Below, piece after piece: positions 37,868 to 45,477 of a stretch of DNA of 64,000 bases. Below the pieces are notes generated by a model. It saw nothing but the letters and a program-made list of their open reading frames with translations, searched no databases and had not been told where the DNA came from. The position numbers and the translations under genes were made by a program. Each line of letters starts with the position of its first letter. Position 1 is the first letter of the stretch. Source of the stretch: Pollutimonas nitritireducens (lineage in GTDB: Bacteria > Pseudomonadota > Gammaproteobacteria > Burkholderiales > Burkholderiaceae_B); NCBI RefSeq assembly GCF_002849615.1, contig NZ_PDNV01000003.1, positions 310,001 through 374,000 of the forward strand, in the 5' to 3' direction.

Positions 37868-39385
37868 TTAAAAACGAGGCAAGTCGGAAAAGCGGATCTG
37901 GCCGCTATGCACATGCATCTTGCCGTACTCGGCGCAGCGCGCCAGCACGGGGATCACTTTATCTGGATTCAGCAGGCCGTAAGGATCAAAGCCTCTTTTC
38001 AGGGCGGAGAAAAAATCAAGTTCTTCGCGCGTGAATTGTATGCACATCTGGTCGATTTTCTCGATGCCGACACCATGCTCGCCGGTCACCGTCCCGCCTA
38101 CTTCCACGCACAGCTCGAGGATGGCAGCGCCGAATTTTTCGGCGCGCTCGACTTCGCTGGGCTGGTTGGAATCGAACATGATCAAAGGATGCAGGTTGCC
38201 GTCACCGGCATGGAACACGTTGGCGCAGCGCAAGCGGTATTCGTCTTCCATCTGCTCTATGGCGCCCAGCACGCGTCCCAGGTGACGACGCGGAATGGTC
38301 CCATCCATGCAATAGTAATCTGGCGAAACACGGCCGGCCGCCGGGAATGCGTTCTTGCGCCCGGCCCAGAACAGGAGACGCTCCTCTTCCGAGCCCGACA
38401 CCTGCAAGCGCGTGGCGCCTGCAAGACGAAAGACCTGTTCCATTCGGGCCACTTCGTCGCTGACTTCATCGGGAGTACCGTCGGATTCGCAAAGCAGAAT
38501 TGCCGCTGCTTCGAGGTCGTAGCCCGCCTTGACGAAGGGCTCAACCATATGCACGGCACGCTTGTCCATCATTTCGAGCCCGGCTGGAATGATGCCGCCG
38601 GCAATAATATTGGTGACGGCCAGGCTGGCCGCGTCGACACTGGAAAAACTGGCCATGATGACCTGGGCACATGGCGGCTTGGGAATCAGGCGTACCGTGA
38701 CTTCCGTCACAATGCCCAACATGCCTTCCGAACCTATGAAGGCCGCCAGCAAGTCCAGTCCGGGACTATCGGGTGCGCCCGACCCCAGCTCGACCACATC
38801 GCCGTCAATGGTGATCATGCGCACCTGCAACACATTGTGTATGGTCAGGCCGTATTTTAGGCAATGCACACCGCCGGAGTTTTCGGCAATATTCCCGCCG
38901 ATGGAACAGGCAATCTGGCTGGAAGGATCGGGCGCGTAATACAGGCCATAAGGCGCCGCCGCTTCCGAAATGGCAAGATTGCGCACGCCTGGCTCGACAA
39001 CGGCAGTGGCCGATTCCAGATCTATTTTCTTGATTCGGTTCAGCTTGGCGAGCCCCATCAATATGCCTTGTGCATGGGGCATCGCCCCACCCGACAGACC
39101 TGTTCCGGCTCCGCGGGCGACGATGGGAATATTGAACGCCCTGCACGCCTGCAACACCGCAATGACTTGCGCTTCGGTTTCGGGCAGCACAACGACGGGC
39201 GGAAGGCAGCGATACAAGGACAAACCATCGCACTCGTAAGGACGGGTGTCTTCGACCTTGGACAGTATGCAGTGCTCGGGAATATGTGCTTTCAGCCGCG
39301 CGAACAGACCCGCAAAATCCGGTGCAGGATCCGGAACCGGACCGGGCACCGGTCCCGGCACCGGATTCATCGTCGTATCGTTCAT
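37868..39385 (-). CDS. glcD: Glycolate oxidase catalytic flavin subunit
   Basis: A 505-residue flavoprotein with the N-terminal FAD domain (VARGAGTGLSGGAMPHAQGILMGLAKLNRI near residue 92, PDPSSQIACSIGGNIAENSGGVHCLKYG near 152) and the C-terminal FAD-oxidase domain with the catalytic region NVFHAGDGNLHPLIMFD and GGTVTGEHGVGIEKIDQM. It oxidises glycolate (and often D-lactate) to the 2-oxo acid. An unusual N-terminal Pro repeat, (V)PGPVPGPVPDPAPD, is encoded by a short GC-rich tandem repeat and is probably a flexible leader. A perfect 12-bp palindrome sits 25 bp upstream of the ATG. Confidence 0.95.
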   Translation of the reverse strand: MNDTTMNPVPGPVPGPVPDPAPDFAGLFARLKAHIPEHCILSKVEDTRPYECDGLSLYRCLPPVVVLPETEAQVIAVLQACRAFNIPIVARGAGTGLSGGAMPHAQGILMGLAKLNRIKKIDLESATAVVEPGVRNLAISEAAAPYGLYYAPDPSSQIACSIGGNIAENSGGVHCLKYGLTIHNVLQVRMITIDGDVVELGSGAPDSPGLDLLAAFIGSEGMLGIVTEVTVRLIPKPPCAQVIMASFSSVDAASLAVTNIIAGGIIPAGLEMMDKRAVHMVEPFVKAGYDLEAAAILLCESDGTPDEVSDEVARMEQVFRLAGATRLQVSGSEEERLLFWAGRKNAFPAAGRVSPDYYCMDGTIPRRHLGRVLGAIEQMEDEYRLRCANVFHAGDGNLHPLIMFDSNQPSEVERAEKFGAAILELCVEVGGTVTGEHGVGIEKIDQMCIQFTREELDFFSALKRGFDPYGLLNPDKVIPVLARCAEYGKMHVHSGQIRFSDLPRF

Positions 39386-39409
39386 TGTCTCGCTTCTTTA
39401 TATTTTTTT

Positions 39410-39421
39410 ACGGTATACCGT
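39410..39421. promoter_or_regulatory. 12-bp perfect palindrome before glcD
   Basis: ACGGTATACCGT is self-complementary over all 12 bases and lies between the dld-like gene and glcD. Its GGTATACC core resembles half-sites used by FadR-type GntR regulators such as those controlling glycolate and lactate genes (TGGT...ACCA). It may be an internal operator; no T tract follows in the transcribed direction, so it is not a terminator. Confidence 0.35.
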
Positions 39422-39430
39422 GGCCGGAAC

Positions 39431-40843
39431 TCAGGCTAGCGGAATAATCTTCCCGGGGTTCAGGATATCGTTGGGATCAAAGGCCTTTTTCAAGCTCGCC
39501 ATCAGATCGAGCGCATCGCGCCCATGTTCGGCAGTCATGAATTCCATTTTATGAAGCCCTACCCCGTGCTCTCCGGTGCACGTGCCATCCATGTCGATCG
39601 CGCGCTGGACGAGCCTGTGGTTCAACTGTTCAGACTCTTCCCATTCCTGGGGACTATCGGAATCAAGCAGCATAAGGACGTGAAAGTTGCCATCACCGAC
39701 GTGCCCGACGATGGTATAGGGAAAGCTGGCCTGATCAAGTTCCGCCGCCGTTTCGGACACGCACTCGGCCAGGCGGGAAATGGGTACGCAAACGTCCGTG
39801 GTACTGGCGCGGCAGCCCGGTCGCAGCTGCAAACCGGCAAAATATGCATTATGGCGCGCCGTCCACAAGCGACTCCGGTCTTCGGGCTGTTCGGCCCATT
39901 GGAAATCCATTCCGCCGTTATCGTGCGTAATGCCCTGCACGATTTCCGCCTGTTCCTTGACGCCCGCCGGGCTGCCGTGGAATTCGAAAAGCAGCAGTGG
40001 TGATTCCTTTAGATCGAGTTTGCTATAGGCATTGGTGGCCTTGACGGCGGCTGTGTCCATGAACTCCACCCGCGCCACGGGCACACCCATCTGGATGATC
40101 TCTATGACACTTTGCACCGCCGTATCGAGCGTGCTGAAATTGCATATCGCGGCCGAGATGGCTTCAGGCTGTGGATACAAACGAATAGTGACTTCCGTGA
40201 TAATGCCAAGCGTGCCCTCGCTGCCAACGAAAATGCGGGTCAAGTCGTAGCCGGCAGACGATTTGCGCGCCCGGTTGGCCGTTTCGATGATGCGTCCATC
40301 GGCGGTGACCACTTTCAACGACATGACGTTTTCGCGCATGGTGCCGTAACGCACCGCATTCGTTCCTGACGCACGCGTGGCGGCCATGCCGCCCAGGCTG
40401 GCATCCGCTCCGGGGTCGATGGGGAAAAACAGACCGGTGTCGCGGATCTCGTCGTTGAGCTGTTTGCGGGTCACGCCCGCCTGCACCGTCGCGGTGAAAT
40501 CTTCGGCGTGGACGGCCACCACCTTATTCATTCCAGAGAGGTCAAGGCTGATACCGCCCTGAATCGCCAGCAAATGTCCCTCCAGCGACGAGCCGACGCC
40601 ATAAGGAATGAGCGGGACTTTATGCTGGTTGCAATGCCGCGCGACCCAGGCGACTTCTTCTGTCGTCAGCGCAAACACGACAGCATCGGGGAGCATGGGC
40701 GGATAGGGAGATTCATCGCGCCCGTGATGTTCGCACACTGCGTGTGCCGTGGAAAACCGGGAACCGAAACGCATCTTGAGCGTATCGAGAAACCCAGCTG
40801 GAATCGCACGGCGTAAATTTTGCGCAAAAGCGGGGGCGTTCAT
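39431..40843 (-). CDS. FAD-linked oxidase, D-lactate dehydrogenase (cytochrome)-like
   Basis: A 470-residue relative of GlcD that fits the D-lactate dehydrogenase branch: IPYGVGSSLEGHLLAIQGGISLDLSGMNKV near residue 82, IDPGADASLGGMAATRASGTNAVRYGTMRENV near 143 (FAD binding), and VGHVGDGNFHVLMLLD plus DGTCTGEHGVGLHKMEFM in the catalytic half. It would oxidise D-lactate or another 2-hydroxy acid and pass electrons to the respiratory chain. AAGGAG lies seven bases before the ATG. It is the first gene before glcDEF and 51 bp after aroG; a TGGT-type palindrome fills that gap, so I infer a separate, regulated dld-glcDEF transcript. Confidence 0.92.
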   Translation of the reverse strand: MNAPAFAQNLRRAIPAGFLDTLKMRFGSRFSTAHAVCEHHGRDESPYPPMLPDAVVFALTTEEVAWVARHCNQHKVPLIPYGVGSSLEGHLLAIQGGISLDLSGMNKVVAVHAEDFTATVQAGVTRKQLNDEIRDTGLFFPIDPGADASLGGMAATRASGTNAVRYGTMRENVMSLKVVTADGRIIETANRARKSSAGYDLTRIFVGSEGTLGIITEVTIRLYPQPEAISAAICNFSTLDTAVQSVIEIIQMGVPVARVEFMDTAAVKATNAYSKLDLKESPLLLFEFHGSPAGVKEQAEIVQGITHDNGGMDFQWAEQPEDRSRLWTARHNAYFAGLQLRPGCRASTTDVCVPISRLAECVSETAAELDQASFPYTIVGHVGDGNFHVLMLLDSDSPQEWEESEQLNHRLVQRAIDMDGTCTGEHGVGLHKMEFMTAEHGRDALDLMASLKKAFDPNDILNPGKIIPLA

Positions 40844-40864
40844 GCACTGCTCCTTATACTTCGC

Positions 40865-40882
40865 TGGTATGTTGACACACCA
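40865..40882. promoter_or_regulatory. Candidate operator for the dld-glcDEF operon
   Basis: TGGTATGTTGACACACCA is an 18-bp imperfect palindrome matching in 14 of 18 positions, with outer TGGT/ACCA half-sites separated by TGT-like inner arms. It lies 22 bp before the dld-like start codon in the 51-bp gap after aroG. TGGT...ACCA is the half-site pattern of FadR-subfamily GntR regulators, which include the known glycolate (GlcC) and lactate (LldR) regulators. No such regulator gene is in the window. Confidence 0.45.
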
Positions 40883-40894
40883 ATACTACGACTT

Positions 40895-42010
40895 TTAAGC
40901 CTGGCTGCCGATCAGGGCATTTGCTGATTGCGCGAGCAGGTCTCGCCGCCCTTCCAATACTTTGCGCCTGCCCTTCACGGCCAGGGACAAGCGCTCCAGC
41001 ACCTTGACCGAAGCATCCCAGTCTATACAGCCGTCGGTAATGCTCTGGCCATAGACCAGGGGCTGTCCAGGGGTCAAGTCCTGGCGACCGCCAACCAGAT
41101 GACTTTCGACCATGACGCCAAAAATACGGTCATCGCCTGCTTCGAGCTGGACGGCGACGTCGTCGATAACCAAGGGCTGGTTCAAGTAGTCTTTATTACT
41201 GTTGGCATGGCTTGCGTCCACCATGATCTGCGCCCGCAAACCCGCTTTATCGAGCGTTTGGCACGCGGCCTCGACATTTGCCGCATCGTAATTGGGATTT
41301 TTCCCACCGCGCAGGATGACATGGCAGTCTTCGTTGCCCACGGTGGACACGATGGCCGAGTGTCCGCCTTTGGTCACGGAAAGGAAATGGTGAGGCTGGG
41401 AAGCCGCCTTGATGGCGTCGATGGCTATCTTGATATTGCCATCGGTGCCATTCTTGAAACCCACTGGACATGACAGCCCTGACGCCAGTTCCCTGTGGAC
41501 CTGGCTTTCTGTGGTGCGCGCGCCGATCGCACCCCAGGAAACCAGGTCGGCAATGTATTGCGGCGTGATCATGTCGAGAAATTCGCAGCCGGCGGGGATG
41601 CCCATCTGGTTGACGTCTATCAGCAACTCACGCGCGGTACGCAGCCCCTGATTGATATTGAAGCTGCCATCGAGCCCGGGATCATTGATAAGGCCCTTCC
41701 AGCCCACGGTAGTACGCGGCTTTTCGAAATAGACGCGCATGATGATTTCAAGCTCGCCTTTGAAGCGTTCCCGTTGCGCCACCAGGCGCTTGGCGTACTC
41801 CAGTGCGCCCGCGGTGTTGTGTATGGAACATGGCCCGATTACGACCACCAACCTGTCGTCGATCCCCTGCAAGATATCGTGCACGGCGTGGCGCGCACCA
41901 TAGACGGTTGCCGAGACCTCGGTGGTGCAGGGGAACTCGCGCATGATATGTGCCGGAGGACTGAGCTCCTTGATTTCCCGGATGCGTAAATCGTCAGTAT
42001 TGTGGGTCAC
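40895..42010 (-). CDS. aroG: 3-deoxy-7-phosphoheptulonate (DAHP) synthase, AroG type
   Basis: A 371-residue class I-alpha DAHP synthase, which condenses phosphoenolpyruvate and erythrose 4-phosphate as the first step of aromatic amino acid synthesis. Visible: VVVIGPCSIHN with the metal Cys near residue 60, MRVYFEKPRTTVGWKGLINDP near 92-112, AIGARTTESQVHRELASG near 166-184, and VDASHANSNKD with the metal His near 267. The N-terminal 50 residues include the region that in E. coli AroG forms the Phe feedback site. A Phe-rich leader peptide and terminator lie directly upstream, so expression is most likely attenuated by charged tRNA-Phe, which supports Phe control at the RNA level too. Confidence 0.95.
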   Translation of the reverse strand: MTHNTDDLRIREIKELSPPAHIMREFPCTTEVSATVYGARHAVHDILQGIDDRLVVVIGPCSIHNTAGALEYAKRLVAQRERFKGELEIIMRVYFEKPRTTVGWKGLINDPGLDGSFNINQGLRTARELLIDVNQMGIPAGCEFLDMITPQYIADLVSWGAIGARTTESQVHRELASGLSCPVGFKNGTDGNIKIAIDAIKAASQPHHFLSVTKGGHSAIVSTVGNEDCHVILRGGKNPNYDAANVEAACQTLDKAGLRAQIMVDASHANSNKDYLNQPLVIDDVAVQLEAGDDRIFGVMVESHLVGGRQDLTPGQPLVYGQSITDGCIDWDASVKVLERLSLAVKGRRKVLEGRRDLLAQSANALIGSQA

Positions 42011-42050
42011 TTCTTAACTCCAGTGTAATTGCCAACTTCGCAAGCGGTAC

Positions 42051-42084
42051 AAAAAAAGCCGCCTAGCGTCGCTGGCGGCTTTTT
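42051..42084 (-). terminator. Attenuator terminator in the aroG leader
   Basis: On the minus strand AAAAAGCCGCC pairs with GGCGGCTTTTT around an inner AGC/GCT helix, followed by a run of seven T: a textbook intrinsic terminator. It lies between the leader ORF (ends 42102) and the aroG start (42010), so it can only act as an attenuator for aroG; by symmetry it may also stop plus-strand transcripts. The 5' arm segment CCGCCAGCGAC (42078-42068) is also complementary, in 10 of 11 positions including one G-U, to GCCGCTGGTGG inside the leader ORF (42138-42128), giving an alternative antiterminator. Confidence 0.88.
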
Positions 42085-42101
42085 GGGAATTTGGTTCTTT
42101 T

Positions 42102-42188
42102 TTACTGCGTACAACGCTTCCCTTCCTCCACCAGCGGCTTTGGAAAACTAAAAAAATAAAAGAAAAAGTAGGCGAAAGCGTGCGTCAT
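42102..42188 (-). CDS. aroG leader peptide, Phe/Tyr-rich
   Basis: A 28-codon ORF, below usual gene-finding length, starting MTHAFAYFFFYFFSF and ending in GKRCTQ. Seven of the first fifteen codons are Phe and two are Tyr; the dense block FFFYFF covers codons 8-13. Phe is thus strongly enriched, as in the E. coli pheA leader ([15 protein letters not shown]). The stop codon lies 18 bases before the attenuator hairpin. Low charged tRNA-Phe would stall ribosomes in the block while the segment at codons 16-20 pairs with the terminator arm, allowing transcription into aroG. The ribosome binding site is weak (GAG six bases upstream). A possible promoter TTGGCA-18-TAGAGT would put the transcript start almost at the ATG; an earlier promoter is equally possible. 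Confidence 0.85.
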   Translation of the reverse strand: MTHAFAYFFFYFFSFPKPLVEEGKRCTQ

Positions 42189-42277
42189 ATTCAAACTCTA
42201 GCACAGAGTACTGCCTTCTGCCAATCAAAAAATTAATAATAAATTCATCGTTTTGGTCACTGCCTCGTACAACATTC

Positions 42278-42309
42278 ATTTGAGTAGAAATGATTATGTA
42301 GTGTATGAT
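42278..42309 (+). promoter_or_regulatory. Candidate ehuBCDA promoter with EctR-like operator
   Basis: TTGAGT (42280-42285) and TATGAT (42304-42309) are 18 bp apart, a reasonable sigma-70 promoter 80 bp before the ehuB start codon. The 17-bp element ATTTGAGTAGAAATGAT at 42278-42294 overlaps the -35 box and matches the element at the ectR promoter (ATTTCAACAGAAATGAT) in 14 of 17 positions. A repressor bound here would block RNA polymerase. Confidence 0.5.
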
Positions 42310-42388
42310 TTTTGCAGCTATCGTTTCATACGAACAGATACTGCGGCGAGTCCTCGTCACACACCCGCTCAACAAACAGGACATGCAC

Positions 42389-43246
42389 ATGAAAAATAAA
42401 TCCACCATCGCTCTATGCACCCTGGCTGCGACACTGCTGATGGTCGCAGCACGCCCGGCTTCTGCTGCCACCCTCGCACAAGTCAAGGAGCGCGGCTACA
42501 TCCGCGTGGCAATCGCCAATGAAATTCCTTATGGTTACATGGATATGGACGGCAAAGCCAAGGGGGTGGGGCCTGACGTCGCCAAACACGTCATGGAGCA
42601 GTTGGGTATTAATGAGATCAAATGGGTCACGACCAATTTCGGCTCCTTGATTCCAGGATTGCGCGCAAATCGCTTCGATATGGTGGCCGCTGAAATGGCT
42701 ATTCTTCCGCAACGATGCAAAGAGGTTCTTTTTTCGGAACCGAACAGTTCGTATGGCGAAGGACTGCTGGTGGCCAAGGGAAATCCCGACGACATCCATA
42801 GCTTCGAGGCATTCGCCAAAAGCGACAAGAAAATTGCCATCATGGCCGGTGCCGACCAGCTTGAGATGCTGCAGTCCCTGGGCGTACCGTCCGATCGCAT
42901 GGTGACCATTTCAAATAATGCCGACGCCATTTCCACCGTAGCCACTGGTAGAGCAAGCGCCTATGCAGCGACCAGCCTGACCGTAAGCGAGCTGGCTGGA
43001 AAAAGTGACAAGGTCGAGCCGGCAGCCAACTTCACCGACCCGGTTATCGGCGGCCAACCTGCACGCAGTTGGGGGGCATTCACATTCACCCAGGATTCCC
43101 AGGATCTGCGCGACGCGGTCAGTGCCGAATTGGCAAAGTTTAAAAAGACAGACGGTTGGCAAAAGACCATGTCGCACTATGGCTTCAGCGCAACCGATGC
43201 AAAAGAGTCGTTCAACAAAGCCACCGAACAGCTATGCGCCGGTTAG
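42389..43246 (+). CDS. ehuB: Ectoine/hydroxyectoine ABC transporter substrate-binding protein
   Basis: A 285-residue periplasmic protein of the family-3 binding-protein class. The signal peptide (TIALCTLAATLLMVAARPASA) is cleaved before ATLAQVKERGYIRVAIANEIPYGYMD. The GYIRVAIANE(I/P)PYG segment, GVGPDVAKHVMEQLGI, and RFDMVAAEMAILPQRC agree with EhuB, which binds ectoine through an aromatic cage. The ATG at 42389 is favoured because AGGA lies seven bases before it; another ATG at 42383 is too close to that site. First gene of ehuBCDA, convergent with the ectoine synthesis operon. The EhuB assignment rests on sequence pattern plus this context. Confidence 0.88.
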   Translation: MKNKSTIALCTLAATLLMVAARPASAATLAQVKERGYIRVAIANEIPYGYMDMDGKAKGVGPDVAKHVMEQLGINEIKWVTTNFGSLIPGLRANRFDMVAAEMAILPQRCKEVLFSEPNSSYGEGLLVAKGNPDDIHSFEAFAKSDKKIAIMAGADQLEMLQSLGVPSDRMVTISNNADAISTVATGRASAYAATSLTVSELAGKSDKVEPAANFTDPVIGGQPARSWGAFTFTQDSQDLRDAVSAELAKFKKTDGWQKTMSHYGFSATDAKESFNKATEQLCAG

Positions 43247-43289
43247 GCGGCTGCCCTTCTTTTATTGACAACATAAAGTTGAAGCGCTG

Positions 43290-43961
43290 ATGGAATGGCT
43301 CAGTTACAGCAAGCCGCTGCTTGAAGGTGCCTGGGTAACAGTGCAGCTGACGCTGTACTCGACCATACTGGGCGCTTTCTTTTCCTTTGCGTTCGGCATT
43401 GGCAAACTTTCCCGGAACTGGGTGGCTAAAGGCATTTCGGTTTTCTTTATCGAGATATTCCGCGGCACATCACTGCTGGTGCAGCTTTTCTGGCTTTATT
43501 TCGCCTTACCGATACTGGGTCAGGCCATAGGCATAGACTTGCGCCTGCCCCCTGTGGTTGCCGGCACATTGGCTCTTGCCCTCAATATCGGTGCCTATGG
43601 CGCTGAAGTGGTGCGTGGCGCCATCCAGGCTGTGCCTCATTCGCAGCACGAGGCGGCGAAAGCACTGGACTTTACTCCCCGGCAAACTCTGTGGCGTATT
43701 TTGTTACCGCAGGCCGTTCCGGAGATGATGCCAAGCTTCGGCAATCTTGCCGTGCAAAATCTTAAAGACACCGCCCTCGTATCGCTCATCAGTCTGGGAG
43801 ACCTGGCTTTTCGCGCCGAGCAGATTCGCAACTTCACCCAGGACAGCACCACCATCTATACGCTGCTGCTATTCATGTACTTCGGTATGGCATTGGTATT
43901 GACCGCCATCATGAAACTGATCGAGCGTTCGGTCGGGCGCTGGCGCTCGGGGAGGGCCTGA
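43290..43961 (+). CDS. ehuC: Ectoine/hydroxyectoine ABC transporter permease EhuC
   Basis: A 223-residue HisMQ-type permease with about five helices: FFIEIFRGTSLLVQLFWLYFALP near residues 50-72 and the ATPase-docking EAA loop SQHEAAKALDFTPRQTLWRILLPQAVPEMMP near 117-147. The EhuC identity follows from gene order B-C-D-A and position beside ect genes; by sequence alone it is a polar amino acid-type permease. It lies 43 bp after ehuB and 2 bp before ehuD. Confidence 0.88.
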   Translation: MEWLSYSKPLLEGAWVTVQLTLYSTILGAFFSFAFGIGKLSRNWVAKGISVFFIEIFRGTSLLVQLFWLYFALPILGQAIGIDLRLPPVVAGTLALALNIGAYGAEVVRGAIQAVPHSQHEAAKALDFTPRQTLWRILLPQAVPEMMPSFGNLAVQNLKDTALVSLISLGDLAFRAEQIRNFTQDSTTIYTLLLFMYFGMALVLTAIMKLIERSVGRWRSGRA

Positions 43962-43963
43962 CC

Positions 43964-44656
43964 ATGCTATTCGGCATAGAGTGGGACACAAGTAATAACT
44001 GGCTATTTGCCGGATCCATATTTCCCATACTGCTAAAGGGCCTGGTCGTAACCATCCAGGCTACCGTTCTGGGTTTTGCCGTGGCTGCAGTGCTGGGTCT
44101 GGTGCTGGCCGCCCTGAAATCGGCACGGCTGCGCATTATCTCGTGGCCGGCCCGCCTGATTACCGAGTTTGTTCGCGACACGCCGCTATTGATTCAGCTG
44201 TTTTTCCTTTACTACGTGCTGCCGGAATACGGTATTGTGCTGCCGGCATTTCTGACCGGGGCGCTTGCCTTGGGCGTTCAGTACAGCGCCTACATGTCGG
44301 AAGTGTACCGGGCCGGCATCGAGTCGGTTTCCCGCGGACAAACCGAAGCGGCCCGCGCGCTGGACCTGTCTGCACTTCGAACTTTTTTCTTCATTATTGT
44401 GCCGCAAGCCATTCCTCGTATCGTGCCGGCCCTGGGCAACTACCTGGTGTCAATCATGAAGGATGTGCCAGTGCTGTCGGTCGTGTCGGTCCTTGAAATG
44501 TTGAACGTAGCCAAGATTATCGGCGACCGGACCTTCAACTACCTGATTCCCCTCTCGATGGTGGGCGGCTTGTATCTCGTGCTCACCTTGTTTGCCTCAG
44601 GTGCCATTCGATACCTGGATACCCGCCTTCCCAAGCAAGGACTGCCCCTGCGATGA
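43964..44656 (+). CDS. ehuD: Ectoine/hydroxyectoine ABC transporter permease EhuD
   Basis: A 230-residue partner permease: LITEFVRDTPLLIQLFFLYYVLPEYGI near residues 65-91 and the EAA loop GQTEAARALDLSALRTFFFIIVPQAIPRIVP near 125-155. It forms a heterodimer with EhuC in the inner membrane. Its stop overlaps the ehuA start by four bases, so the two are coupled. Confidence 0.88.
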   Translation: MLFGIEWDTSNNWLFAGSIFPILLKGLVVTIQATVLGFAVAAVLGLVLAALKSARLRIISWPARLITEFVRDTPLLIQLFFLYYVLPEYGIVLPAFLTGALALGVQYSAYMSEVYRAGIESVSRGQTEAARALDLSALRTFFFIIVPQAIPRIVPALGNYLVSIMKDVPVLSVVSVLEMLNVAKIIGDRTFNYLIPLSMVGGLYLVLTLFASGAIRYLDTRLPKQGLPLR

Positions 44657-45429
44657 ATGAACCCATTATAAAATTCGATAATGTCGTCAAACGCTTTGGC
44701 GATATCACTGTGCTGGATTCCCTGAACTTCCAGGTTCAGAAAGGTGAAAAAGTCACCATTATCGGCCCGTCCGGGTCTGGTAAATCCACAGTGTTGCGCA
44801 TCCTGATGACGCTGGAAGCCATCAATGAAGGCATAATCCACGTGGCCGGCAAGCCGCTCTGGCATGAATACAAGGACGATAGGCTGGTGCCTGCCAGCGA
44901 AGGTCACCTGCGCGAAATGCGCAAGGAGATGGGCATGGTGTTCCAGCAGTTCAACCTGTTTCCGCACATGACGGTACGCCGCAATGTGACCGAAGCGCCA
45001 GTGCAAGTGCTGGGCTTGTCAAAAGCTGAAGCTAACCAGCGCGCTGAAGAATACCTCGATCTGGTGGGCCTGTCTGATCAGGCGGACAAATTCCCCAGGC
45101 AGTTGTCGGGAGGACAGCAACAGCGCGTAGGCATTGCGCGCGCCCTGGCCATGCGTCCGAACATCATGCTGTTTGATGAGCCTACGTCTTCACTGGACCC
45201 TGAGCTGGTCGGCGAAGTGCTGACAGTCATCCAGCGCCTGGCCGAAGAGCATGACTTGACCATGCTGCTCGTGACCCACGAAATGCAATTCGCCAAGCAG
45301 ATTTCCGACCGTGTTTGCTTCTTCGACAAAGGCAAGATTGTGGAAGAAGGTCCACCGGAAATCCTGTATACCAGCCCCAAAGAAGAACGGACCCGCGAAT
45401 TCCTGAAGAATTTCATTAATCAGGAATAG
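44653..45429 (+). CDS. ehuA: Ectoine/hydroxyectoine ABC transporter ATP-binding protein EhuA
   Basis: A 258-residue ATPase: Walker A GPSGSGKST near residues 38-46, an insertion with LWHEYKDDRLVPASEGHLREMRKEMG near 73-98 that is typical of EhuA, Q-loop FQQFNLFPHMT, signature LSGGQQQR near 152, Walker B IMLFDEPTSSLD and the switch His in LLVTHEMQFA. Powers uptake of ectoines from the medium, for osmoprotection or as a carbon and nitrogen source. No ectoine-degradation genes (doeA, eutD, etc.) are in the window, which favours osmoprotection. Confidence 0.9.
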   Translation: MNEPIIKFDNVVKRFGDITVLDSLNFQVQKGEKVTIIGPSGSGKSTVLRILMTLEAINEGIIHVAGKPLWHEYKDDRLVPASEGHLREMRKEMGMVFQQFNLFPHMTVRRNVTEAPVQVLGLSKAEANQRAEEYLDLVGLSDQADKFPRQLSGGQQQRVGIARALAMRPNIMLFDEPTSSLDPELVGEVLTVIQRLAEEHDLTMLLVTHEMQFAKQISDRVCFFDKGKIVEEGPPEILYTSPKEERTREFLKNFINQE

Positions 45430-45444
45430 GAAGGGTCCGACGCT

Positions 45445-45466
45445 AAAGCCGGCCTTGGCGGCCTTT
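45445..45466. terminator. Weak bidirectional terminator between ehuA and ectD
   Basis: AAAGCCG at 45445-45451 can pair with CGGCCTTT (45459-45466) with one bulged C, leaving a seven-base loop. The gap between the two converging operons is only 48 bp, so a shared terminator is expected; the T tract is short on both strands. Confidence 0.4.
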
Positions 45467-45477
45467 CAGCCTGTACG

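Noticed and set aside
42148-42486. 112-residue minus-strand frame over the ehuB promoter region
   Set aside because: It shares bases with the aroG leader peptide in a different frame and reads into ehuB antisense; composition is not protein-like. The short Phe-rich frame explains the region better.
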